Of a DNA stretch of 64,000 nt, positions 1 to 12,500 are shown piece after piece. The first letter of the stretch is position 1. Every line of letters begins with the position of its first letter. The notes below the pieces were generated by a model. That model was not told the DNA's origin, did not search any database, and saw only the letters and a program-made list of their open reading frames with translations. A program made the translations under genes and the position numbers. The stretch is from Nematostella vectensis. Lineage: Eukaryota > Cnidaria > Anthozoa > Actiniaria > Edwardsiidae. The DNA is taken from assembly GCF_932526225.1 (NCBI RefSeq), contig NC_064041.1:11142813-11206812 (forward strand), written 5' to 3'.

Positions 1-109
1 AAGAATCTTTTTTATAAGAATGTCCAGCCTGGGATTTAAACAAATTTTAAGAAAATGCTACGAACATGCCTCGGCTCAGATAGCAAATTTTTTTTTTTTT
101 ATTTTTTAG

Positions 110-162
110 TCCCAGGCCCGTACCCAGGGGAAGGTGGTGCAGGGGGTTGCGAACGCACCCCC

Positions 163-207
<45 letters not shown>

Positions 208-640
208 CCAAAAACAGCCGAAAGTCCACTTTCGGTTCTCAATAGACGAGCTGTTTGTAGACAAAATTATAAAGCATAAGCTAGATTACTTTGATATTTC
301 ATTAATCAATAGGTCAGAATTGTATTTGTAGCCGTATCCGACAATAAACGTACCGTGGAGTACCCTGCTAGCAAAGCTTTCTTTCTGTTTGTTTCTATCA
401 GCTTAATTATAGAAACAAACCGCTCTTTCGCGGTCTCGCTCGGCGGACACAAACAAACGAGAACGCCAAAGAACAGACTCGCGACACAGATAAGTGAACT
501 GATAGAAACAAACAGGAAAAAGCTCTGCTAGCAGGGTACTTGTGGAGATACTGCAAAGACAAAAAAAAAAACCTTTTTGTTCTTTCGGAGCTGAAAAATT
601 AGGTCCACTTTTTCGAATTTCAATCCAAATCCTGGGTACG
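110..640 (+). repeat. Dispersed repeat (GGCCCGTACCCAGG family), interrupted copy
   Basis: Begins around AGGCCCGTACCCAGG, runs through a G-rich then C-rich stretch (a long poly-C followed by a CA run at about 160-208) and continues with TCCACTTTCGGTT and a segment ending near TTTTTGTTCTTTCGGAG. The same series of motifs occurs at 14,293-14,470 without interruption. Here it is split by a 182-bp inverted-repeat element at 359-540. No coding capacity is seen; the short ORFs across the poly-C tract are low-complexity artefacts. Confidence 0.6.
359..540. mobile_element. 182-bp MITE with about 40-bp terminal inverted repeats
   Basis: The left end AGTACCCTGCTAGCA and the right end TGCTAGCAGGGTACT are exact inverted repeats, and the similarity continues inward for about 40 bp (CTGTTTGTTTCTATCAG against CTGATAGAAACAAACAG). 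The element sits inside another dispersed repeat whose uninterrupted form at 14,390-14,420 reads CCGTGGAAATACTGC, so the insertion point can be read directly. GTGG flanks both ends, a possible short target duplication. No ORF: a non-autonomous DNA transposon. Confidence 0.75.
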
Positions 641-3600
641 GGCGTAGGTCCTGATTGATTCTAAAATGCAGAATCAAATTCTGCCCATACTAACAACATT
701 ATATGTTGTATTATATATTCATATACAGTTAAATTTAAGAACATCGTTAAGTATACATTTAGCCTTAAAATGGCCCAAAAATTTGAACGGCCCAGCCTCA
801 AGTGAAAATAAGACTTCTTATAAAAAAAGAGTGTATACCGCTCTGACCGGCAATGCAGGGGTTAACTCGGTGTTTTTATAACGAAAAAATAGGACCCGAG
901 CGGCTCGTAGCCTCTTGGTTCGCTCAGATAACTCGATATGTCGTTCACAAAAGAATCCTAGAATACCACAGTATACTACAGTAATGCGCATTGGTGTATA
1001 AACTTCATAAGAAAAGATAGTGTTTTACTCAGACCACAGATTGCAACGTCCCTAAAGGTCAAATAGGTTGATGTTTAACACATCATCCTTTCTAAAGAGT
1101 AAATTTCATTGGTATCCCTACCGATAAATGACTGGCTCTTTCTTCAATTACGAAAAAGGGTAATCGCTTCTTTAGACAACAAATAAGAAAACAAAGTCCC
1201 ATTGTGTTGTATTGTTAGAATGCATTAGAGGGATGGTCCAGTAATTACACATTTCCACCTCAAATAGAGAAGAAGATTGATCTTCAGTTTAGATAATTGA
1301 TAAACCGAGTTAAAATATTTGGACATCGTTCTTTAAAATCATTTATTTAGGCCATTACACATTTATGCTTAGACTGCAAGTCATATCTTAGGAAGGATAT
1401 GTCTCAGATGCGGTTTCTCAAAGATGCCCTTCTTTCGCTCTACATTCCCCGGAATTTAAGATTTGTAAATCCTACTTGGAAGTCACTGGGTTGCAATATC
1501 AGTGTTATTACATGCTGTGTAGTAAGCTTATGAGGTTAATACCAGTAAATATCTACCGTGTAAACGGGAAACGTCTTGACATATTCTGAAGAATGATGGA
1601 TCGTGAAATAATTTCGGCTTCCGGTCAATACCACAGCATACCACAGAAATGATAAATACTCGGGAAAATTTGGAGACTTTATCGTCTAAAGGGCCAATCT
1701 TTGGATCGGTAGACGGTTTATGTGGCGACTTGTTTCCTTTTGAAAGTGAGGACGTAAATTGATTTGACACGATAAGAAGGGTGAAGTTTGATCATGATAA
1801 ATGAGCGGTCAGTATAAGCACGTGTTTCGGAAAGGAAAGCGGCGAAAAAAAGCTTAAAACGAGACGTGAATCCTCCTCTGTAATTCGCGAGGAACAGTGA
1901 ACTATTTACGATTGACACAACGCAAATAACCTTTTCATGGATCCTTGATATTGAGAAATTCCTTTACTTATAGCGATCCCTTTGCGCTCTGTGATCACTA
2001 AGTTTACTCAAAGCCGACACGGTAAGCACGATTGGTATTTTCATCACAAAGCTTTTGAGCAGCAAACGAGCACGGCTTTATTTGAAGCAAGCAATACCTA
2101 TCATTCCCAAGAGAAATTCGCTTTAAAACTATTTAATTCGCTTTACGAACAACGACAGACAATCTCACTGTGAAAATACAGTGTTGTCGTGTTGTTTATC
2201 GGACAAGGTGTCCTAAAACCCTCTGAAACTTCAACAACAGGTCAAGTTTGCGCTGTAATGAAAAGCAATTAGTGCAAAGTGCATATTTACTTTATGAGGT
2301 TTGTGCTCTTAAAAAAACAACATTCAAAAAGCTCGCGCGAAAAGACAAAGGTTTGCCACTGCGAATAAAGGAAGTGTAGGAGTAGCGGAGATGCTTTGAT
2401 TTGAGTAGTAAAATTGACCTTTAAAAGATACTGAGCCATAGGCTAGATAGAAGGCCAACAACAATTATTTCAATTTAGAGGGTTAATAAAAAGAACACCA
2501 TAAAATTGAGTTAGGAGCAGAATAGAGTAAGATAAATTGGTGTTTCAAAGTCTTAGAGTGTGTGATTGTCTAGAGGTTGGATTTCAATTAAGATAAGGCA
2601 AAAAGACTTAAGTAAAAATGAAAAATCCCAAAGCAAAAACCCTGTGTATACTGATGACTCTAATTCAAACTCAAGATACAGTCAAACAATAGAAAGATCT
2701 TACCTTGAGGCTTCTGCTTCGGAAAGAGAAAAGCCCCACATAACACTACAACCGTGGTCACAATTATCAACACAACAACCACCACATAGCATCGACCGGC
2801 TCTAGAAAGTCCTATCCTGTGTTTTCCCCACATGGTTCAGTTCACCTCTCGTCCCCTCTGTTTTTCAAATTTTCGTTTCAGCGTCAAGAATCGTTGCGAT
2901 GCTTCGCTGCCGAAGTCTTCCCGAGTTTTGAGTTATTTACGGCGGTAGGTAGTGTGGACAGATGCAAAGAATTATAGTAAAAGGAAATGGGTGGCATTTT
3001 TCTTACGTCATAGACTATTGTTCACAGGTTATAAATATCTATGCGTATCCGATTCTGGAGAGCATCAACAATCATCAAAAACCCTATAAATCTAGATTTT
3101 CTGCGCAAATCCTCCGCAAAAAGAAAACTTTCTTTGGAGCATATACCTAGAGAAACAGGGCATTTAAGCCAATTCTGCGCATTGTTTTGGGCGCTTGCGG
3201 ATTGCGGGACAAGGAAAGGTGTTTGACGGGGTGTAACGCGATACTGTCACATGTGGGATTTGAAACGTTATACAGATGAGCTGTTGTCGTTAAATTTTGC
3301 GTTACAGAATTGTCACCTTATAGTCTTCCCCGCCTTGCCTACAAGTGAGTTTTTTTTGTATGGCGCGAAATAATATTTGAAAATGAACATGCCCATTAGA
3401 AAATATTTCTATTGATTTTTCCTCATAAAAAATGGGACTCGCTTTGTGTATAACTCGGCTTGCCAAAAGCATCTCGCTATTAGGCCAACACATATTCTAA
3501 TTTTAATTCAAAATTTGAAAGAAAACTTAACTCTGGGCAGCCCCTTAAGCCTATAAAAAAATCATCAGTTTTTCAAAACAAAGACTATTTTATCGATTGA

Positions 3601-3700
3601 GGGTGTATTTCATTATGAAAAAGTTGTTTTTTACCGCGTTTGCGCGCACGCGGCTACCTACAAGACAAAAACGATGACGTAAAGAAGCTAGTGTCCAGCC
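560..3700. other. No gene recognised
   Basis: AT-rich sequence. The only open frames are under 81 codons and show no family signature or splice context that I recognise. No RNA gene or clear repeat is seen. Confidence 0.5.
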
Positions 3701-3704
3701 AAGG

Positions 3705-3891
3705 GTTCTAAGTAGAGCAAAGTCAAGTCTTCTTAGTAGAGCAAAGTCAATTTGTTCTTAAAAGAGCAAAGTCAAGTTTTCTTAGTAGAGCAAAGTCAAG
3801 TCTTCTTAGTAGAGCAAAGTCAATTTATTCTTAAAAAAGCAAAGTCAAGTTTTCTTAGTAGAGCAAAGTCAAGTCTTCTTAGTAGAGCAAC
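3705..3891. repeat. 24-bp minisatellite, about 8 copies
   Basis: The unit is close to TCTTAGTAGAGCAAAGTCAAG. Copies recur every 24-25 bp, and a variant with TTCTTAAAAGAGC appears every third unit, giving a higher-order period near 73 bp. Lies in non-genic sequence. Confidence 0.85.
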
Positions 3892-6800
3892 GGACCTTTC
3901 TAGTATAGTCGATATATATAAGAGATCAGTTTCTATCAAAAGTTGAGCGAAGACAGAACATGTTGATGAGAAGCCAGTGTTTAGGTGTCATCAGTCATAG
4001 AGAGATTAGTGTTCAAGATTTACGGCATTTGAAGACATTTCACCTTTTATCCCGTCTGTTCAACGCACGCAAAACATTTTAGGCTGAGATAAAAACAAAC
4101 ACGACAAAGTGCGGTGGACAAATTTTAGAGACTAAAGAGAGATCAATTCTCAAAATTCTAAAGGGCCGAAAGAGAAATCAATTCTCAAAATTCACAGTCG
4201 GTCATAAAAACAATATTTAGAAGGTACTAACAACATTTCGCTTGTAGGTAAGCACGAAAAACGACTTAAAAGGTACATTTACATCTTATTAGCTACCTTC
4301 GTTCATAAAATTCACAATTTTCCCGTCCGTCTACCCCTATCACCAATTTGTTATTTCCTGTGCCATCTCTACTCGCCACTGATAAGCCAATTTGTGTAAA
4401 CAATTGATAAACTATTAGGTAAGTGGCTATCAAAAATTATATCATTAAAACTGTTTAGATACATTATATAGCTGTTCTAAAGTAAAACAAGTCGAAAAAG
4501 AACACTTAGATAAGCATAGAATCGTCCGTACAATATAGTCCTACATATAAGTAACTTTGTCGGCTAGTTTAGTCTGACATTTGATTGAGTATAGTAAAGT
4601 GCTAATTGGTAAAGTTCCCTCGAAATGTATGGATAGTATTTCAATGATAAAAACCTAAGCGCTTGAATACATCTTGTTATAAACTTTTTATTTTTCATGC
4701 GCGCGTTTACGGCCAACACCAGTCGCGTCTTTCCGCGCGTTGTTGTTATCTGTTTGGATATCATGCTGTACTCTTATTTCGTTGAACAACTCCAAATTGT
4801 TGAACAATGCGAAAGAATTAGCGTGTCTACTAGCAAATTGCCGATTGTCGTCTAAGCTCAATTCATTTGGAATTACACCTAACAAAAGCCGCTTTTCGAG
4901 TTTCAGTAGCAGCAAAGAAATCCTGCGTTTGTAGCAATGGATTCTAAAGCCAGTATTGACGTTGAAATAATTCTGCTTGTAACTGTAATTCTAGCGACTC
5001 ACAAAGCATAGAGCATGGAAAGAACAGAACAGGGAGAACAGAACGTGCTTCCTAAAGTCTCCGAGGGAGAGAGAGTAATATCCGGAATGATCCACCCTCA
5101 CGGAGGAGCTCTGATGAATCTCAAAAACTGTCAAAACAGCGAGCCGTAAAGAAAGCAAGCAAACTTCCTCAAAAATGCAGCCAGAAAGTCTACCCTTGTT
5201 TCAGACAGTCTGGTTATTCGTACAGTACGGATAACACTTTTAAGTATTATTAATTTTTGCACCTTCGACGATTTTGCCGAGACAAAAAGAAGTATGAAGG
5301 ATGAAGTGAGACAGCTTTAAGACACCTCCGAAAACTTTAAATTCAAATGCCCAAGTACTTTAGGAGGGTATTTCACCAATTAAACCCATTACATTAAACA
5401 TAATACATAAGATAGATATCGTAGATCCACAAAAAAGTGGATTTTAAAAACTTTGGGAAGATGAGTAATGCATAATTTCGTTTCCTCACGGCGACCGCAT
5501 CTCGAAGCTCATTCCTCAAACTAACACCATATGTCGTATTTTACACCTTTCTCCCTACACAAACCGCCATAATTCCTTCTTCTTGTTCTCTAATACTTCC
5601 TTCAGTGTATTCTTCTCGAGTATGTGGTGAACAAATACTTTAAAGAAGTCTGAATTCTGATCTGAACAAACCCGAAGTCCTAAATTTTGGTGAATTTTCA
5701 GCAAACTGTTCGTCGCACGCGTTCTTTATTTTGGACGGCGCGTCTCTAACTTTACAGCGAAAACAGCGATCGATTTGTATCACTTAAAACCACTATAGGT
5801 CCTTAAGAGACCATTAAGAAACTGCCAGCGTGGTTGATTTTGCGAGTGATTTATGTACCCAATGCCGGGAGCGAAGGAATTTCACATAAATCATTCGGAT
5901 TTTGAAAACATGATGTAGGAGTCACCGAGTGGTCAAATTACGGTCATAAATCTTACCTTCACAGACGTGCAGAAGGAGTACAACCTGCGCAAGAACGTGC
6001 GTCCAGTCCATATCCTTGTATTACGGCCCGCAAACGTCCACGATTTGAACTATAGTGAGAATATTTACAAAAGTTACATGAAAGGAAGATGACCCCTTGG
6101 TAATGTATCGGTATGTGAGAGATAGCGCATCTCGGGTCGCGAACAGTAGGGTATCAATGACAGCCGGCCTGTCATGTCAACACGGCTATTGTTCTGCTAG
6201 CAGGAGCAAGCGGCAAATCTAATCTGGTCCCAAATGACAGCACGGTCTTGTTAGCGCTGAACTCTATAACCTCATAGAGATGTTTCCAAACTTGAACCAG
6301 ATCGCAATGAAAATAAGTCGGTTTTAAGAGCTATAGGGCGTCGAGGGGTTATAGTATGAAAATATTTGGTGATCTTGAGATTTTGGATTTTCTCGAGTTT
6401 GTGTGTTTATCAGGAAAACATCTTATGAAGTGTCTGAGTGGGGGTGGGATTTAGAAATGCTGGCCAATGACAATGCAGGATTTCACAGCGCTGGACCACA
6501 ATGTAATAGTATTAGGACCGGCGTTTTCCGCTTTGGAGAGGATTTCACAAAACATTCCCCAAATCCTAACCAATCTAGGAGTACTTGTTATTTAAGCTCG
6601 AGTATTGTACAAGTAGTTCATAGCGCTCGGGATACGGCCGAGGGTTAACGAGTTTTGTCGAGTTTTGTGCGAAATGTATAACCTTTGTGTTTTAAATTAT
6701 CTCAGGTGTTCTATTACAATAACAAGTCAGTTTAATTTGTTAACTATTTTCGTTACTTTTACAAAACCCGAGCTTTAAGCATGCTTATTAAGCTTTAGGT

Positions 6801-7890
6801 GAAAAAAAAATCGAGGCGACGACGCGAGAGTGTGTCACGGTAAATAATTTATTCTTTAGAACAAGAAATGCAGTGTCATTTTCTGCGCCAAACAGTCAAG
6901 TTTTTATTTAACAAATCTCAGGGAATTATACATCATATAAGTGCGAAGTTCATTGCGAGGGGACACAAGATGGCAGGAAATGCTATGAATGGGGACCATT
7001 CCGGAAGGGTTCGGCTCTCATAGAAAATATCATATCCCCTGTGATTAGAGTAGTATTACTACGATATTTAGCGAGTTATCGCGATAGAATTAGCACGTTA
7101 ATAATTGAAATTGGGAAACATCAAGGGGATTTATATTGTTTCTAAAAGACAAATAGAACACTTACACCCCGTTATAAACTAAAACTACAGCAGCAGGAAT
7201 TAAAATTACTTCTCAATATACGATATAATTTGATCGTCAAGGGTACCTAATGCATTAAAAGGCCGATGTTTTTTTTACGTTAATTCAAACCACGCTCTTC
7301 AAAGACTTTCAATTTTCACACCAGAAAGTATGATTTTTAATTTTCCCAGCTGCTTTGATGTTTTTACTCTCTTTGGTGACTTTCTAAATCAAATCCTGTG
7401 AAGGTTTTTTTTTAATAAGTCTGATTAGGTAAAAGTCTCGGCCCGAGCTTGTGGAGCTAACTCTATAAGCTTGTGCCAAAAGATGGAACCATTTAACTCA
7501 TGTGGGACGCCCCACACGCAACAGGTTACTTCGAGAGGTCATGTTTGGTGGAAGCGTGCAAATCACCGACCGTCTCAGGAGCTTTCTCGTTTAAGGGCGT
7601 TTCTCTAACGTCTCGCTAAGATTTGGTGGGTCGTGGGAGTGGACTTAGTGGATAACACAAAAATATGTAGAATTGATTCGTTATATCCAACCCAAAAGAT
7701 CGTCCAATGTATTGTCTTGGGGAAAATATATTTTTTTTTGCGCCCAAACATCTTAGTGGGTTCGGGACAATTAACAAAAAAAATTTTATTGGAAAGCGGG
7801 GCACTTGGCGTAGCTGCCATCTGTCTCCCTACTAATCTTCTTTTTCTTCATTCTTCGGCAAGAAACATCAACAACAACAAAAGTACATTT
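3892..7890. other. No gene recognised
   Basis: Both strands were read for exons of the nearby glycosyltransferase and for other families; nothing convincing was found. Open frames at 4,564-4,915 (-), 6,403-6,648 (+) and 7,605-7,905 (both strands) have no recognisable motifs. Confidence 0.45.
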
Positions 7891-7892
7891 TC

Positions 7893-8006
7893 ATGGCCCA
7901 TGTGACCCTGGGTACCAGACGCTCCGAGGGCCCATGTGACCCTGGGTACCAGACGCTCCGAGGGCCCATGTGACCCTGGGTACCAGACGCTCCGAGCTTC
8001 GCGGGC
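7893..8006. repeat. 34-bp tandem repeat, 3 copies
   Basis: Three head-to-tail copies of a unit that begins GCCCATGTGACCCTGGGTAC and ends CAGACGCTCCGAGG. The copies are virtually identical, so the array is young. Confidence 0.9.
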
Positions 8007-8009
8007 CCA

Positions 8010-10550
8010 TGTATGTTTCTAATACCATTTTTTACAATCCATTATTTACATGAGATAAGAACTAAACAGACAACAAATCGCACGGGATAAGACAGAGTAA
8101 ACAAAACTTCTGTCGGGGATCAACAATAACAAACATAACAAAAGAGCGCTTTTGCCCTTATGCATTTAGAAAACAACAGCCCTGAGATACTGAGCCCTGG
8201 GATACTGAGCACTGAAAGGAAAACAGAGAGAAATAGAAAACCATTTTGAAGTCCCATCTGAGAGTACGGAGAGAAGGGACTGTAAAATCAGGACTTTCAA
8301 CAACACAGTCGGAGAAGTTGCCACTTCTTCCGAGCAGAAATGCAGAATTGCCAATGCAGGATAATAAAAAAAAAAAACAGGCAAGGGGAAAGTGGTGACT
8401 ACGAGTATGAATGTGAGATACAATGAAACCCTACAGGAGATAAAAAGATTTTGTCACAAAATGTGTCAAAATATCGTATACGAACCACCTTGAAAAACGG
8501 TTATGGCTTCAAGTGCAAATAAAACAATTGTTTTTGTCCATATCTACATGGCATGGAAAAATGGAATTAACCGTACTGTGCGAGCTCTCAGAAAACATGA
8601 ACGATAAGAATTTATCGGGCTATTTCGAGAAGCAAGAAACTTCATTATTATCTTTGTTAATGGGAGAGAGATATTGACAGAAGGTATCGATTGAAATACC
8701 TTAGAGGTTTTGTTAACGCAAATATAAACGCAAAACAACTTCACCAAGAATACCAAAAGAACAGAACCACTCAACTTCCCCGTTCCCGTTGAAGGACTAA
8801 AGGCACTTAACCAATTTCTTCCAAAAATAACCAACACATCCAAAGGAGCCACCTTAAGAAATTAACAGTCTTGTGGATCGAAACGCAAGGGTTTTTGAGA
8901 TGGTCCTTATTGTTATATACGCTTTTCAAAATGGATTGCTATTAACCTTTCGAGTGAACAATATTCAGTCTTAGGCCATATAATTTTTGGGGGTGTTATC
9001 TTTGTATTGCGAAATTTTAAGCCCCTTCCCCTTCAACTTCAAACACCCGACTTAGTGGATTACATGAACGAGTCGGTTCCTAATACTGCCTACGGACACA
9101 AGGCTATGCATTTTCAAACAAAGAACACGGATTCAGAAAACATGATTGCGTACTTTCTAATGCGTCCTCCAAACCAGCTTCAACAAATAACCCTAACTCT
9201 GAAGCTAATGAATCCGACAAATGGAGGACCTATTTTGTGTTCTCCTTTTAACCTCATTTCTCACCTCTGCAAAGTTTTTTGACTTACAATATGGCATACC
9301 CTCATAGGAAAGGCACAAAATGCAAAAGTGTCACAATAGAATAAAACTCTGTTCCAACTTACCAGATATTCGCGAAGAAACAGTTCCCTAATTGTAAGCT
9401 GTGTTTACCAGACTTGCCACTTTACAGCTTTGATATCAAATGCCTTTGGAGTGTGATAAGCCGTAGCTTTATGTACCAACGACGAACAAAGACGTGAAAG
9501 GTTCGGGGGGATTCTAAGCACTGTCCAATAATGTCTATTCCGGGCCCCTTGAGCAATCCTGTGGTCAGAGTAACGGAAATGATTCAACAGTAAGCCTGTT
9601 ACGTTAATCACATGGGAGGAGCTAATGAAGCGCGCGGTAAAGCGATACCACGACTTCGTCGACATGTCTCCTCCAGTCATGCACACAGTCAAACTCCCAA
9701 CTCAAAAATCACTGTTTCAACAACAAGAATTTCGTGATTTTTGTGGGTAAAGTTGTAAGATAGGATGTGATGTAGAGTTTGTACGATTCTGAGTGATGTA
9801 GGTGCTGAATTTGTGTGGGGTATAAACAGATGGTGTTAAGATGGTGTGAAAGAACTCCACTGATATCCTGCGCTACATACTTGCTATTTACGTACTATCG
9901 CCCACTTCAAACAATTCCTGACAAACAGATGTGGGGTAACATAGCCAAACTTGTACAAAAGTAACCGTTTATATTAATAAATGATTCCACAAATACTAAA
10001 CGATTTATGACCATTAGGGTTAAGTTACAAAAAATACCAAATAAACTATTCTCTCAGCAAGGTCATTTTGGAACGGTTTCAATACCCTCACGAAGTATTT
10101 CTTATCTTTTCATCTCAATGATTATTACATTCTTTGGTCAAAACAACAAATGCTTAAATCTTCCAATAGCCAATACATATGCCTCATACACAATCTTAAG
10201 CTCTAAGCAAATATATCAAAGAATATTCAAGAGGGAGTTTCAACATAATATTATCGATATTGTGGGTTTTCAGAGTACGTGTGTTAGTAGCCTAGACCTG
10301 TCCTTCCGCCGGTTAGTGTCGGGTTGGAGTGGGTCCGGCCAACCGTTCTGACGCGTTACAGTCGATGATGGATGAATATCTTATTTAAGTGAGGAAATTT
10401 TTTAATTACAGGGGCGGGGCCTAGTGAGATAGAGCTGTCAATCACTTAATCATGTCGGTTGACTTGAAAGGCTAGTGTTTTTATTTGATGATGTGAAAAA
10501 TCGGTTGCTGTGTGGTTTTAGTGTAGTGATATCGGTTTGCGACAACATGA
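8010..10550. other. No gene recognised; three unassigned open frames
   Basis: Open frames at 8,544-8,852 (-, 102 codons, with a hydrophobic stretch), 9,007-9,282 (+, 91 codons) and 9,405-9,692 (-, 95 codons) are longer than most chance ORFs in this AT-rich DNA. None has a motif I can name, and none shows a phase-consistent splice partner. They could be unrecognised exons or decayed transposon code. Confidence 0.35.
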
Positions 10551-10559
10551 GTAATTTAA

Positions 10560-11090
10560 AAGAACACTAGCTATACACTACACATCGGCCCCAGTAGGGC
10601 CAGGACGGGACTTTAAAGCACGCTAGCATACACACATTGGCACCACCTCCCCCTTTAGCAACCAAAAATGCAGTAAATGTATAAGACATTCTCTAAAATA
10701 CAGGAGAAAATGCTTTGAAAGTCCCTTTTGGGCCCCCTCCTGTTAAAAATCCTGGCAACGCCGCTGACTGTTGATGAATCCTAAAAAGGACGAAACAGCT
10801 GTCCATGGTTGCCTAACTGTACGAGTAATAGACTGTGCTAGCGTCCCGTCTTGGCCCGACTGGTGCCAATGTGTGTATGTTAGTGTACTGTTACAGGACG
10901 GGACACTAGAGTACAGCCTATTAATACCCGTGTGTAGTCTGGTTAAGCATGGACAGCTGTTTCCTCATTGTAAAGCTGCATTGTCTCAGATAAACTTTCT
11001 CGGCAATGAAAGGAATATGGTTATTGCTGACCTTCATGGTGGATAGACTTTGCTACGTTCCATCTTGGCCAGATGCAGATTTATGTAAAT
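10560..11090. mobile_element. Cluster of degenerate hammerhead-ribozyme element fragments in both orientations
   Basis: Forward copy about 10,771-10,915: TTGATGA, a stem II-like ATCCTAAAAAGGAC, GAAACAGCTGTC and the body motif GTGCTAGCGTCCCGTC, matching the better element at 25,353-25,480. A reversed copy of the ribozyme 3' half lies at 10,946-10,972 (minus strand reads GGAAACAGCTGTCCATGC). Reversed body fragments lie at about 10,560-10,640, and a further degenerate forward body fragment at 11,041-11,085 (CGTTCCATCTTGGCCAGATG). At about 10,640-10,768 the block is interrupted by a reversed copy of the AGCAGCG element seen at 31.1 and 31.5 kb. The result is a nested, partly palindromic transposon graveyard. 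Confidence 0.7.
10640..10768 (-). repeat. AGCAGCG...GGGGGACC dispersed element, reversed copy
   Basis: The minus strand reads GCGTTGCCAGGATTTTTAAC, then GGGCCCAAAAGG, a C/T-rich middle with TGTATTTT, and a G-run end. It is the same element as at 31,096-31,252 and 31,510-31,659. Non-coding. Confidence 0.75.
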
Positions 11091-11182
11091 CTAATATAAA
11101 CAACAAGGAATTTAGGAGAATACTGAGCGGCTGACTCATAAGATTCAATGGGGAACCTAGGGGAGAGCACGTACCACGACGT

Positions 11183-11275
11183 CTTTAGAAATATAGAAAA
11201 CTTAAAAAATATATAGAAATATAGAAAACATATAGAAATATAGAAAACACATAGAAATATAGAAAATAAATTGAA
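11183..11275. repeat. ATATAGAAA simple-repeat tract
   Basis: A run of ATATAGAAAAC/CATATAGAA-type units, about 15 bp period, imperfect. The flanking 11,276-11,568 holds an open frame on the + strand (11,365-11,613) that I cannot assign. Confidence 0.7.
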
Positions 11276-11568
11276 ACGAATAAAGAAGCGAAGTTTGGAA
11301 GGAGGGGGGGCAGGGGGCGCGAAAAGTCCTCAAGCTCTTTGCGGTATTTTTCTGTTGTTTCCTTTTGATATGGTTTTACCAGAATGTCTTTCTTGATATT
11401 CTTATACACGACCATGTGGCCTTTGCATCAGTCAACTGCAGCGTTAAAGGGATGCTAAATATCCACGAGGGGCATAACATATACTGCGTTTCCACGGTTA
11501 ACCTTAAGAGATTTGCTAAGTTCCCCTTAAATCCAGACAATCTCCGTTTAGAGAAATTAGCAAGAAAT

Positions 11569-11785
11569 GGGATGACGGATAAAACATACATAGACGCACA
11601 GACAGGAAGATAAACAGACATGGGGATGACGGATAAAACATCCACAGACGCACAGACAGGAAGATAGACAGACATGGGGATGACGGATAAAACATCCACA
11701 GACGCACAGACAGGAAGATAGACAGACATGGGGATGACGGATGAAACATACATAGACGCACAGATAGGAAGATAGACATACATCA
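11569..11785. repeat. 54-bp minisatellite, 4 copies
   Basis: The unit starts GATGACGGATAAAACATCCA and contains GACGCACAGACAGGAAGATA. Starts fall at about 11,571, 11,625, 11,679 and 11,733, an exact 54-bp spacing. Because 54 is a multiple of three, open frames run across it on the minus strand; these are repeat artefacts. It ends just upstream of the first visible glycosyltransferase exon. Confidence 0.9.
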
Positions 11786-11914
11786 TAATAAACACCCTAC
11801 ATTCCTCCTTTTTTCAGAAGAAATATAGAGTTTCACGGCGATTCCGTTCAAGGCCATTCAGACGGCAGTGAGCTACATCCGGGGTAACAACTCAATTGTA
11901 TTTCTAATGGACCT

Positions 11915-12500
11915 GAACATGCGTCTACCCACTGACATATTCAACAGTATCAGAAAGGTGATGGGAGGGTAGGGTAATCCTAAGGGACCTGCACATGTGT
12001 CTACGCGCCGATATATTCAACAGTATCAAAAAGGTGATGGGAGGGGAGGGTAATCCTAATGGACCTGCACATCGTCTAACCACCGATATATTCAACAGTA
12101 TCACAAAGGTGATGGGAGGGGAGGGTAATCCTAATGGACCTGCACATCGTCTAACCACCGATGTATTCAACAGTATCAGAAAGGTGATAGGAGGGGAGGG
12201 TAATCCCAATGGACCTACATATGCGTCTACCCACCGATATATTCAATAGTGAGGTGTTGGGAGTGGAGGGTAATCCTTATGGGCGTACACATGCGTCTAC
12301 CCGCCGATATATTCAACAGTTTCAGAAAGGTGATGGGAGGGGAGGGTATAATCCTAATGGACCTGCATATGGGTCTTTCCACCGATATATTCATTAAAAA
12401 GGTGATGGGAAGAGAGGGTAAATCCTTATGGATCTGCACATCGTCTACCCAATGATATATTCAATAGTGAGGTGTTGGGAGGGGAGGGGAGGGGAGGCTG
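11915..12500 (+). repeat. 75-bp minisatellite derived from an exon end plus its splice donor
   Basis: The motif TTCAACAGTATCA recurs at about 11,940, 12,016, 12,091, 12,166, 12,242, 12,312, 12,390 and 12,460, a 70-78 bp spacing. Copy 1 is the 3' end of the glycosyltransferase exon (DIFNSIRK) with its donor AAG|GTGATGG. The later copies repeat coding and donor sequence with increasing change. The 75-bp unit preserves frame, so open frames of 62-84 codons run through the array. Confidence 0.9.

Noticed and set aside
9405..9692. 95-codon minus-strand ORF as a possible gene
   Set aside because: No recognised motif, no splice partner and no promoter signal; kept only as an unassigned frame.
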